NCBI RefSeq assembly: GCF_030818895.1
Contig: NZ_JAUTBA010000001.1
Span: forward strand, 5,208,001-5,272,000
From: Sphingobacterium zeae
GTDB taxonomy: Bacteria; Bacteroidota; Bacteroidia; Sphingobacteriales; Sphingobacteriaceae
DNA length: 64,000 bases
Direction: 5' to 3'
A program made the translations under genes and the position numbers. The notes beneath the pieces are model-generated. The model saw nothing but the letters and a program-made list of their open reading frames with translations. It ran no database searches and was not told the origin of the DNA. Below, one piece after another: positions 21,366 through 29,443 of this stretch. Position 1 is the first letter of the stretch; every line of letters begins with the position of its first letter.

Positions 21366-22697
21366 TTATTTTAAAAGGTCATCCAATGCTGATTCGACTT
21401 TTTCAAAACCAAAAGTTGCTTTGACCTCGGCGAACATACGTTGAATCTGATCGTTGCATAGATTTCCAATACTCCCTTCGTGGGTATGATTTACTTCTTT
21501 CGATGGCTTGAAACGCCCTTCATCAATATCAATGCCTATAGTCCTGTAGGCCTCCCGGAAAGGAACTCCTTTCAGGACCTCATTGTTGACCACTTCTACG
21601 GAGAACAAATAATCGTATTTTGGATCGTCCAGGATATTCTCTTTAACGGAAATGTTTTCCAACATAAAGGTTGCAATTTCAAGACATTCATTGAGTGATT
21701 TGAAAGCCGGGAATAAATTCTCTTTTAACAACTGAAGATCCCTATGGTAACCGGATGGCAAATTTGTTGTCATCAATGCAATCTCGTTTGGCAATGCTTG
21801 AATCTTGTTACAGCGTGATCGGATCAACTCAAAGACATCAGGATTTTTCTTATGTGGCATAATACTCGATCCTGTGGTCAAATGGGCAGGAAAGGATATA
21901 AATCCAAAATTCTGGTTAATATAAAGACATACGTCCATGGCAAACTTAGCTAAGGTTGCAGCTATTGAACTCATACCCTGTGCCAAGATACGTTCGGTCT
22001 TACCGCGTCCCATCTGCGCGTAGACAACATTATAATTGAGATCATCAAATCCCAACAATTGTGTGGTCAGGCTCCTATTTAAAGGGAAAGATGATCCATA
22101 ACCTGCAGCGGATCCCAACGGATTTTTATTACAAACTTTCCAGGCTGCACGCATCATCTCCAGATCATCCACAAGGCTTTCGGCGTAAGCACCAAACCAC
22201 AACCCAAATGATGAAGGCATGGCGATCTGCAAATGGGTGTAACCAGGGATGAGGACATGTTTGTACTGCTCGCTGAGTTTTATTAATTCGCTAAAAAACG
22301 CTTCTGTATTGTGGATGATATGTTGAATTTCGGAGCGAAAGTATAACTTTAGATCGACCAATACCTGATCATTACGGGATCTGCCCGAATGTATTTTTTT
22401 ACCTGCCTCACCAATACGCTGTGTAAGCAGCATTTCAACCTGGGAGTGCACGTCTTCCACAGAATCTTCAATGCGAAAATCTCCAGCAAGGATTTCGCTA
22501 TAGATATTTTTTAGCTCTTTCTGTACGAGCGCCAGGTCCTCATCCGTCATGAGATCTATGCTGTTCAACATACGTGTGTGAGCCAATGAGCCCAAAACAT
22601 CTGCAGCAGCAAGTTGCAGATCCATGACCCGGTCATTGCCCACAGTAAACGATTCTACAAAAGAATCTACATCTATATTTTTTTGCCAGATTTTCAT
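21366..22697 (-). CDS. argH: Argininosuccinate lyase
   Basis: A 443-residue enzyme of the fumarase/aspartase superfamily that splits argininosuccinate into arginine and fumarate, the last step of arginine synthesis. The signature GSSIMPHKKNPD is present, with HSRSR-like HSGRSRNDQV and TH-binding PGYTHLQIA upstream. I start at MKIWQKN (22697); eleven further upstream codons are open but lack similarity. The gene stands alone, about 17 kb from the argG-argC cluster in this window. Confidence 0.95.
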   Translation of the reverse strand: MKIWQKNIDVDSFVESFTVGNDRVMDLQLAAADVLGSLAHTRMLNSIDLMTDEDLALVQKELKNIYSEILAGDFRIEDSVEDVHSQVEMLLTQRIGEAGKKIHSGRSRNDQVLVDLKLYFRSEIQHIIHNTEAFFSELIKLSEQYKHVLIPGYTHLQIAMPSSFGLWFGAYAESLVDDLEMMRAAWKVCNKNPLGSAAGYGSSFPLNRSLTTQLLGFDDLNYNVVYAQMGRGKTERILAQGMSSIAATLAKFAMDVCLYINQNFGFISFPAHLTTGSSIMPHKKNPDVFELIRSRCNKIQALPNEIALMTTNLPSGYHRDLQLLKENLFPAFKSLNECLEIATFMLENISVKENILDDPKYDYLFSVEVVNNEVLKGVPFREAYRTIGIDIDEGRFKPSKEVNHTHEGSIGNLCNDQIQRMFAEVKATFGFEKVESALDDLLK

Positions 22698-22792
22698 TAT
22701 TCTTATTTTTTTAAATGCTATTTTGATCAAAAGCTTATGGCAGGTTTAGTATGGATTGAAGCTCCTGATAATTTTATGACATCCGATTTTTA

Positions 22793-22823
22793 CAAAAATA
22801 CCAATTGCAAACGGTTATATCAA
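22793..22823 (-). promoter_or_regulatory. Probable argH promoter
   Basis: On the minus strand, a -33 TTG (22821-22823), a 20-nt spacer and the -7 element TATTTTTG (22793-22800). Transcription would start near 22786, leaving a leader of about 90 nt before the argH ATG. Confidence 0.5.
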
Positions 22824-22982
22824 TGCAAAGATTGCATACATTTTTTGGATGACTTCGTTAAAAAATGGAAAAATAGCGTCGTTAAAATAGGCTGTTATAA
22901 AAAAAATAAAATGTTAAAAGTTTGTTAAATCGCGATAAACACATATTATAAGTGATCACTCACTTTATTTTTAAAAGTTATT

Positions 22983-23012
22983 TTGTCAGTTTTTTAAGTA
23001 TTCCTATGTTTG
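22983..23012 (+). promoter_or_regulatory. Promoter of a candidate small RNA
   Basis: TTTTG with its TTG at 22983-22985, a 19-nt spacer and TATGTTTG (23005-23012) make one of the best promoter matches in the window. No convincing gene follows before the terminator at 23160. Confidence 0.6.
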
Positions 23013-23018
23013 TAGTGT

Positions 23019-23192
23019 AAGGGAGATGAAAAAATAGAAGATGGTAGGGTTAGTAAATACTTACCGCTTTAAATACACCGAAATTTCAAACCAAATATGA
23101 TAGACCTCAAAGTCTTAAAACTTGAAAGAAATTACCTAACCAATTGTGAATCGAAATTTAAAGGCACGTCAAACCAAGATGTGCCTTTTTTC
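23019..23192 (+). ncRNA. Candidate small RNA (about 170 nt)
   Basis: The interval is bounded by a strong Bacteroidota promoter and a strong intrinsic terminator, yet the only open frame inside starts at 23097 without a ribosome site and runs through the terminator. Internal pairing is visible: GGTTAG-TAA near 23058 can pair with TTAC-CTAACC near 23127, with one bulge. The size would suit 6S RNA or a regulatory RNA, but I see no decisive 6S motif. An mRNA leader read-through for rbfA is the main alternative. Confidence 0.4.
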
Positions 23193-23198
23193 TTTTTT
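23160..23198 (+). terminator. Intrinsic terminator before rbfA
   Basis: AAAGGCAC (23160-23167) and GTGCCTTT (23181-23188) form an 8-bp stem that runs into a T-rich tail. It precedes rbfA by about 170 bp and ends the candidate small RNA. Confidence 0.7.
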
Positions 23199-23370
23199 GG
23201 CTTATTTTATTTTTCAATCCGTATTCTCCATTCTTTTCGAACTGGCGCGTTATCGCAGTATTTTTTGTCAACTAAGTGACAAGAGGTCAAACCAAAGTTC
23301 TCTTTTAATTGAAATTTTGGCTATTTTTGTTTGACACAATTGAGCATATTCAATACATAAAACGTATACG

Positions 23371-23742
23371 ATGGGAACAGAAAGCAAGAGACAGCAACGT
23401 TTTGCTGGGGTGATTCAACAGGATTTAGCGGCATTATTTCAGCGCGATGGTCATTCATGGGCTCCCGGAGCATTTATTACGGTTACACGTGTTCGTGTTA
23501 CGCCAGATTTGGCGATCGCACGCGTTTACGTGAGCTTTTTAAACACCAAGACAGCACAGGAAGGTATTCAGGCCATTCGTTCCAAAACAGCTGAAATACG
23601 TTACAAACTAGGTGCAAAAATTAAGAACCAAGTAAAGATCGTTCCTCAATTGGAATTTTTCCTTGACGATACCAACGAGTATGTTGAACACATGGACAAA
23701 CTATTTGATGAAATCAGTAAAGAGCCACGTCAACCCGAATAA
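23371..23742 (+). CDS. rbfA: 30S ribosome-binding factor A
   Basis: A 123-residue single KH-domain protein that binds the 30S subunit during 16S maturation and cold adaptation. RQQRFAGVIQQDLAALF at the start, VTRVRVTPDLAIARVYVSF in the middle and VPQLEFFLDDTNEYVEHMDKL near the end match the family. Length is typical. It leads a short same-strand series with aat and the class V aminotransferase, 29 bp before aat. Confidence 0.93.
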   Translation: MGTESKRQQRFAGVIQQDLAALFQRDGHSWAPGAFITVTRVRVTPDLAIARVYVSFLNTKTAQEGIQAIRSKTAEIRYKLGAKIKNQVKIVPQLEFFLDDTNEYVEHMDKLFDEISKEPRQPE

Positions 23743-23771
23743 CATCCTCTTTCGCAGTATGCTAAACAACA

Positions 23772-24419
23772 ATGGTATTTGAACTGGATACTAAAAAACT
23801 TGAATTTCCACACCCTAGCTATGCAGAAGGAGATGGTTTACTTGCTGTAGGTGGGGATCTTTCCGTCGATCGACTGCTACTCGCCTATAGTAATGGGATT
23901 TTCCCTTGGTTTGACGAGGTCAGCCCTATTCTTTGGTATGCCCCAAACCCTCGATTCGTGATCGATCCACGCAAAATCAAAATCAGCAAGAGTATGGCGA
24001 ACGTCCTTCGGAAAAATATATTTTCGTTCTCGATAGACCGCAACTTTAACGCAGTGATTCATCATTGCGCAACTATGAATAGAAAAGATCAGGAAGGTAC
24101 CTGGATTACCGCGGACATGATAGATGCCTATAGCAAACTTGCTTCACTGGGCTATGCCCACTCGGTGGAGGTATGGCAAGACAATTTGCTGGTTGGGGGA
24201 CTTTACGGTGTATTAATCAATGGTGTATTTTGTGGTGAAAGTATGTTTTCTAAAGTCGCCAACGCATCGAAGGCAGCGCTGATTTACCTTGCCCAAGAAA
24301 TCGAATTACATCTGATTGATTGCCAGTTTCATACCAGTCATCTGGAAAGTATGGGCGGAGAATATCTTTCGCTGACAGATTATTTAGCTATATTAACAAA
24401 AAAGCACAACGATGAGTAG
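23772..24419 (+). CDS. aat: Leucyl/phenylalanyl-tRNA--protein transferase
   Basis: A 215-residue enzyme that adds Leu or Phe from aminoacyl-tRNA to proteins with N-terminal Arg or Lys, marking them for ClpAP through the N-end rule. GLLAVGGDLS, YSNGIFPWF and ILWYAPNPRFV form the conserved N-terminal part; GGLYGVLINGVFCGESMFS and CQFHTSHLESMG are the C-terminal signatures. Its last 8 nt overlap the start of the next gene, so translation is probably coupled. Confidence 0.95.
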   Translation: MVFELDTKKLEFPHPSYAEGDGLLAVGGDLSVDRLLLAYSNGIFPWFDEVSPILWYAPNPRFVIDPRKIKISKSMANVLRKNIFSFSIDRNFNAVIHHCATMNRKDQEGTWITADMIDAYSKLASLGYAHSVEVWQDNLLVGGLYGVLINGVFCGESMFSKVANASKAALIYLAQEIELHLIDCQFHTSHLESMGGEYLSLTDYLAILTKKHNDE

Positions 24420-25500
24420 TCCATATCGCAAACATTTTGACATCGCGCCAGCGGTCACTTACCTAACGACACCGGGATCGGGTTTACTTTCACGTGAAAC
24501 AAAGGCGTGGCGCGCCAAGAGAGACCAAGATTTCTTTGATTCAAACTCAAACTTACGTGAACAGCAAAGCGCGACCTTGGATGCCTGCAGGACTACATTA
24601 GGAGCATTTTTCAATTGTCCTTCCCAAAATGTCTTCTTATCCAGTTGTTTTTCTTTTGCTTTCAATGCACTATTGACCGGTTTACCTGAGCAATCTAAGG
24701 TTCTTCTGCTGGATAATGATTATCCTTCTGTTAATTTCCCAACAATTTTAAGTGGTTTTGAACATCAATTTGTGACGGTGGACGAACAACTGGAAGCAAA
24801 TTTATTGGACACAATAGCAACATTCAAACCAGATGTTCTCATCCTTTCCATTGTTCAATATATTTCGGGATTAAAAATAGACCTATCTTTCATACAGGAA
24901 TTGAAGCATCAGCATCCCGACTTGCTGATCGTCGGTGACGGCACCCAGTTTTTGGGAACAGATCTTTTTGATTTCACGCTTTCGGGCTTTGACGCCGTAT
25001 TGTCCAGTGGATACAAATGGCTTATGGCTGGCTTTGGCAATGGCTTTGTGCTCTTAAGCGAAAGGCTCAAAGCGATGCTCTATGCGAATATTCAGGAAAA
25101 CTACAGCTTTCTCAACAACCAATGGATGAATAAATCTGTGGTACAACTCTGTTTCGAGCCCGGCCATTTGGATACGTTGTCACACGGAACGTTGCAGCAG
25201 TCTCTAATCCAATTGGAGCAGTGGGGATTTTCCGAAACAGTGACCTATACCCAACAATTGATCATGGATGCCCGCGCTGAACTTGCCGACCGGAAACTGT
25301 TGTTGGATAGCATCGTAAACCGACGTCCACAAAGCAACATTTTCAATATACAAATCGACCACGACTATTATCAAGCCCTTCTGGATGAAGGCATAAAATG
25401 CTTTCCCCGAGGTTCGGGAATCCGTGTCGGATTTCATTTATACAATGATCACTCGGACCTTGAGAAGCTACTATATATTATTGACACAAAAGTAAAGTAA
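24412..25500 (+). CDS. Class V aminotransferase family protein
   Basis: A 362-residue PLP enzyme of the cysteine desulfurase/class V fold. The presumed Schiff-base Lys lies in LSSGYKWLMAGFGNGF and the PLP-ring Asp in IVGDGTQFLG. It is shorter and more divergent than cysteine desulfurases and has no Cys in an SufS/IscS-like loop, so desulfurase activity is doubtful. The substrate is unknown. The start overlaps aat by 8 nt and the stop lies 2 nt before the next gene, so this is one transcript. Confidence 0.85.
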   Translation: MSSPYRKHFDIAPAVTYLTTPGSGLLSRETKAWRAKRDQDFFDSNSNLREQQSATLDACRTTLGAFFNCPSQNVFLSSCFSFAFNALLTGLPEQSKVLLLDNDYPSVNFPTILSGFEHQFVTVDEQLEANLLDTIATFKPDVLILSIVQYISGLKIDLSFIQELKHQHPDLLIVGDGTQFLGTDLFDFTLSGFDAVLSSGYKWLMAGFGNGFVLLSERLKAMLYANIQENYSFLNNQWMNKSVVQLCFEPGHLDTLSHGTLQQSLIQLEQWGFSETVTYTQQLIMDARAELADRKLLLDSIVNRRPQSNIFNIQIDHDYYQALLDEGIKCFPRGSGIRVGFHLYNDHSDLEKLLYIIDTKVK

Positions 25501-25502
25501 AC

Positions 25503-26153
25503 ATGAAATTTAGAATAGGCGACTTAGTACGGTTTGTCGATGAACCCATTGAGGGGCATATCACATCCATGCAGCCCAACGATATTGTAGGCGTTACAGA
25601 CGACACCGGTTTTGAGATTCCGGTGCCAATGGATAAAATCACCCTTGTCTTCGGTAATATGCGTCGCGCAGATGATGAACTTGACCAACATGCGACACCA
25701 CTGACACCACATCGATTTATCGAAAAAGGAATACTTTTGGCAATCTCGGGAGATCACAAAGATGGACTTGCCAAATTACACATCATCAATGAAACGAGCT
25801 TTGAACTCCTAGTATCTGTATCTGAAGCAACAGCGAATAAAGTGAAAGGTATTTTCAGTAATAAGATACCACCGCATGACTCGATTCAGTTTTATACAGG
25901 AAACTTTGCAAATGTTGGAAAGTGGCCGACCTTCCGTTTTCAGATCTTACGCCATAGCAGCAGTTTGCAGGAACTGACCTCACCAATCAACAGAGAACAG
26001 CGTGTGCGTCCGGTAGACCTTACTAATCCTAAAGTTCTTAACGAAATTTTAGATGAGAAGATATGGTTCTACGAATTGGATAAGATCGAAGAAGATTTAG
26101 GATTGGACAAATTGAAAAATCATTTTATACCGCATCGTCCAAACAAAAAATAA
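25503..26153 (+). CDS. DUF2027-like protein without Smr domain
   Basis: A 216-residue soluble protein. Residues 1-50 (FRIGDLVRFVDEPIEGHIT, then DDTGFEIPVPMDKITLV) look like the small beta-barrel start of DUF2027 proteins of Bacteroidota, which usually end in a Smr nuclease-like domain. The middle (GILLAISGDHKDGLAKLHIINE to VSVSEATANKVKGIFS) fits the same family. No Smr motif is seen; the C-terminus is short and basic. It follows the aminotransferase by 2 nt. Its role is unknown. Confidence 0.65.
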   Translation: MKFRIGDLVRFVDEPIEGHITSMQPNDIVGVTDDTGFEIPVPMDKITLVFGNMRRADDELDQHATPLTPHRFIEKGILLAISGDHKDGLAKLHIINETSFELLVSVSEATANKVKGIFSNKIPPHDSIQFYTGNFANVGKWPTFRFQILRHSSSLQELTSPINREQRVRPVDLTNPKVLNEILDEKIWFYELDKIEEDLGLDKLKNHFIPHRPNKK

Positions 26154-26183
26154 GCTAGGTGTTTTTCATCTAGCTTATTTTTT
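26145..26183 (+). terminator. Terminator after the rbfA-aat series
   Basis: AAATAAGCTAG (26148-26158) pairs with CTAGCTTATTT (26170-26180), extended inward by three further pairs, and runs into six T. A-rich flanks let it work toward the convergent gene as well. Confidence 0.75.
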
Positions 26184-26196
26184 GTAAATGCCTTCA

Positions 26197-26595
26197 CTAC
26201 TCTGCCGACGATCCAACCTTTTTGGTACTTAACACCAACAATAAGATACCTACCAGATAGACAATCCAGCCCCAGCGCATATGCAGGGATTTAGAAAGCA
26301 ATTTATCAGCAAAGCCCCAACCGAAATAATTATTGATCTTAAACCAGACTGCTGTTATACTCACAATATACCAGCAGGCCGCCAATCGCGTCATCCATTG
26401 ATAAGCGCGAACCGCACGGACAAAAAACAACAGCGCAGTCACCCCCAAAATCAGCAGGGTAATAAAGAACAAATAGGCATCTACCTGATAGAGGTTCCAA
26501 TTTCCTTTAATAGGTACTTTTAAAAACGGCGTCATACTGGAAAAAAAGCAGATCACCAGTCCAACAATGGCAACGTATTTTTTGATAATAATCAT
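26197..26595 (-). CDS. Four-helix membrane protein, unknown
   Basis: A 132-residue hydrophobic protein with four predicted membrane helices (about residues 4-20, 40-62, 68-86 and 108-126). No motif or family is recognised. It is convergent with the aminotransferase/DUF2027 genes and stands alone. The 227 bp between it and the next gene hold a short tandem AGAGACAATT pair and no gene. Confidence 0.65.
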   Translation of the reverse strand: MIIIKKYVAIVGLVICFFSSMTPFLKVPIKGNWNLYQVDAYLFFITLLILGVTALLFFVRAVRAYQWMTRLAACWYIVSITAVWFKINNYFGWGFADKLLSKSLHMRWGWIVYLVGILLLVLSTKKVGSSAE

Positions 26596-26822
26596 AATTC
26601 AAATTGCTTTAAAATTCGTACGAATATAAGTTGAATATTGACACTTATATAACATGTCTTTCGCTTTTTGAAAAATTATTCTATTTTTAGAGACAATTAG
26701 AGACAATTCTCGTTCAGTGTTAGCCACATTAATGCTAATCAGCAGCACACGGAGTAGGGCTACAATGTGGTGATGTCTATAAATGGGAGAATAAATTTTT
26801 AGGGTTAAGCCGAATAATAAAC

Positions 26823-27662
26823 ATGAAAAGAGAAGTTGAGGAAATAGCCGCAGAACAACCTGCACAGCCAAAGAAAAAGAAAAAAGTCTATATCATTATC
26901 GGTATCGTGCTATTAGTTATCCTGGCCGGCGGCGGATATTACAATTATAACCAGCGACAAGCGATCCAAGGATTGGAGGTCGATAGCACTGCTACCCCTG
27001 CTATCGGGTATGAAAACGCAGACCCCAAAGACCTAGAAGATGCTGATGGTTGGAGTTCATTAGAAGACTATCAGCACTGGAACAATGCCATCTTCACTAT
27101 ACCGGAATATGACAACATTCCCTTGCGTTATAGAAGGGGTATTACTAAGATATTCATGGGCAACAACTATCTTGAACCTGTAGAGGATAAACCCATCTAC
27201 AAATTTACCCGAATAAAAGATCGCGCTAAATCTGTTTTTTGTTATGGAAACTTCACCGATCGCAACGATTCAGATAGCTGGAATAAGGAAATGGCATTTT
27301 TGATCGAAAAAAATGATTACCAGAGCAGTGCGATTTGGATCATTTCAGCAAAGGGTGATATTCTCTTCTGGAAGGAATATTCGAGTGAATTGCCGCTGAT
27401 CAATAGTTTCAAAAAGGGGCAAAAGATTTTTATGGATGAAATGAAGCTGGTCCCCGCTCCTGCCGACGGGATTATTGTCAAGAATAAGAACTCCAAATAC
27501 GCACTGATTTACAATAAAAGTAGCAAAACTTTTGACAGCTATTACCAATATAGTGATAGTGAAATTCAAGAAGCTACCGCCTCAGAAGAGACACCTTATG
27601 TGGAAGAATTGGAAGATGTTACCGTAGACTCTGTTGGGATAAATTCGGATGTTAAAGAGTAA
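26823..27662 (+). CDS. Membrane-anchored protein of unknown function
   Basis: A 279-residue protein with an acidic start, a KKKKKV stop-transfer patch and one helix (IIIGIVLLVILAGGGYY, about residues 24-40), so most of it is probably outside the membrane. The exported part has no motif I can name. The sequence has repeated aromatic/acidic patches (DGWSSLEDYQHW, FCYGNFTDRNDSDSW) and an acidic C-terminal tail. It precedes the heme genes by 218 bp, with no apparent link. Confidence 0.65.
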   Translation: MKREVEEIAAEQPAQPKKKKKVYIIIGIVLLVILAGGGYYNYNQRQAIQGLEVDSTATPAIGYENADPKDLEDADGWSSLEDYQHWNNAIFTIPEYDNIPLRYRRGITKIFMGNNYLEPVEDKPIYKFTRIKDRAKSVFCYGNFTDRNDSDSWNKEMAFLIEKNDYQSSAIWIISAKGDILFWKEYSSELPLINSFKKGQKIFMDEMKLVPAPADGIIVKNKNSKYALIYNKSSKTFDSYYQYSDSEIQEATASEETPYVEELEDVTVDSVGINSDVKE

Positions 27663-27815
27663 GAACTGCTTTATTTAGCTCAAAACTTTCGTCACTCCGT
27701 ATCGTGATGAAAATCATTTGGTCATAAATAAAAAATTAACTAACTGTAATACAAATAGTTGACAATTAAAAATGGCTATTTAAAATCTTTCTAAATTAAC
27801 CCCTTTGACAGATTT

Positions 27816-27849
27816 TTGACACAAGCACAAAGCTTTTAAGCTACATTTG
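27816..27849 (+). promoter_or_regulatory. Probable hemA promoter
   Basis: TTTTTG (TTG at 27816-27818), a 23-nt spacer and TACATTTG (27842-27849) lie directly upstream of hemA. The start of transcription would be near 27856, only about 25 nt before the TTG start codon. Confidence 0.5.
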
Positions 27850-27880
27850 TACCGTTAAATATAAGCGAGGGATTAGAGCT

Positions 27881-29122
27881 TTGAAAAATCTTAAAGTATT
27901 AGCGTTTACTCATAAACATGTCGAACTAAAAGATCTAGGTAGTCTAGTAATCTGCAATGAGGATTTAGAAAGTCGGCTCATCAATCTAAAGCACAGCTTA
28001 GATATTCCGGAGATCTTTTATATTGGTACTTGTAACCGAGTAGAGTTTGTATTTTATGGTGCTCATGAATTGACCCATGAATTTATCGCCGATTTTATGG
28101 GTAAATTAAATTTCTGCGTACCCCAAGAAAGGCTACAATGCTATTTAGGACAGGTCAATAAATATGAGGGGATGGATGCTTTAAATCATTTACTTCGGAT
28201 GTCCTGCTCACTTGAAAGTCTTGTCGTTGGAGAAAAAGAGATTCTTGCACAGGTAAGACGAGCTTATGATCGTTGCAGAGAGGCTGGTTTTACGGGAGAT
28301 TTTTTACGCCTGATGATGGATCGACTTGTAAAAACAGCCAAAGAGGTGTACACGTATACTAAAATTTCCAGAAATCCCATTTCAGTTGTTTCTCTTGCTT
28401 ACCGCAAATTACGAGAGTTAAAACTGGTTGAAAACCCTAGAATTGTTATCATCGGTTCTGGAGAAACCAATCAGAATTTAGCGAAATATTTCCAAAAAAA
28501 TCAAAAAGCTAAGTTTGTTATCTTCAACCGTACTGTAGAGAACGCCAAAGCCTTAGCCAAAGAATTGAATGCTGAAGCTTTTCCTTTAGCAGACATTGGT
28601 CAATATAAAGAAGGTTTCGATATTCTGATAACCTGTACAGGGGCGCCTACCTCAATTGTCGACAACGCACTTTATCAATCCTTATTAAATGGCGAGACGG
28701 ATAAGAAAGTTATCATTGACTTAGCCGTTCCGAATGATATTGATGCTGAAGTTCTCAAAAATAATCCGATTCACTATATCGAAGTGAGCAGCTTACAAGC
28801 AATTGCAGAGAAAAATATTCAAGAGCGTTATAATGAATTAGAAAGTGCGGAGAAGATCATTCAGGATAATATTGAGGAGTTTTTACCGTTAATCAAACAA
28901 CGCCGTGTGGAAGTTGCGATGCGTGAGGTTCCTGAAAAGATTAAAGAAATTAAATCTTTCGCCCTAAATGAGGTATTTGCCCAAGAAGTGCAGGCCTTAA
29001 CTCCAGAGGCACGAGAGGTGCTGGAAAAAGTAATCAACTATATGGAAAAAAAATACATTAAGGTTCCGATGGTTATGGCGAAAGAAATTTTGGTTAAAAC
29101 TCCCGAAACCGAGAAAAACTAG
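27881..29122 (+). CDS. hemA: Glutamyl-tRNA reductase
   Basis: A 413-residue NADPH enzyme that turns Glu-tRNA into glutamate-1-semialdehyde, the first step of the C5 heme route. The catalytic Cys is C51 in GTCNRVEF, SLVVGEKEILAQVRRAY is the conserved hinge segment, and IIGSGETNQN the NADP loop. The start is a TTG codon, fixed by the match of MKNLKVLAF and by the promoter just upstream. It opens a heme gene series followed, after 321 bp without a visible gene, by hemCD, hemB and hemL. Confidence 0.94.
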   Translation: MKNLKVLAFTHKHVELKDLGSLVICNEDLESRLINLKHSLDIPEIFYIGTCNRVEFVFYGAHELTHEFIADFMGKLNFCVPQERLQCYLGQVNKYEGMDALNHLLRMSCSLESLVVGEKEILAQVRRAYDRCREAGFTGDFLRLMMDRLVKTAKEVYTYTKISRNPISVVSLAYRKLRELKLVENPRIVIIGSGETNQNLAKYFQKNQKAKFVIFNRTVENAKALAKELNAEAFPLADIGQYKEGFDILITCTGAPTSIVDNALYQSLLNGETDKKVIIDLAVPNDIDAEVLKNNPIHYIEVSSLQAIAEKNIQERYNELESAEKIIQDNIEEFLPLIKQRRVEVAMREVPEKIKEIKSFALNEVFAQEVQALTPEAREVLEKVINYMEKKYIKVPMVMAKEILVKTPETEKN

Positions 29123-29443
29123 CACGCCTACCCCGAAGTTTTTTGTGCTTGACGTACCCTATAATTCTTGAGTAGATTCTATTTCCGTCCAGTGGAGCTG
29201 ATCGTTGGCTGTTTCCTTTAAATTTCGGCTTATCAACTATTTCCCGACATATAATGACAGTAACGTGTCAACATATTCCTTCTATTTATTTATTTTTGTT
29301 CAGATAAATTGTTTTAAACAAATTTTCCGAAACTGTTCATTTCCGAAGCTGAATTGAATCAATAACGCGCCCAGTGTGCAAGGCATTTGTAGCTAACGGC
29401 AGAACATTTTTGTGATCGTTTTAATAGGTAAAGTAAAATTAAC

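Noticed and set aside
22614..22928. 104-codon plus frame opposite the start of argH
   Set aside because: It overlaps the well-supported argH start and promoter on the other strand and shows no family similarity.
23097..23334. Two overlapping frames of about 60 codons upstream of rbfA
   Set aside because: No ribosome site, and both run through a strong terminator; a non-coding transcript explains the signals better.
26599..26871. 90-codon minus frame between two genes
   Set aside because: It overlaps the start of the anchored protein at 26823 and has no signal or motif.
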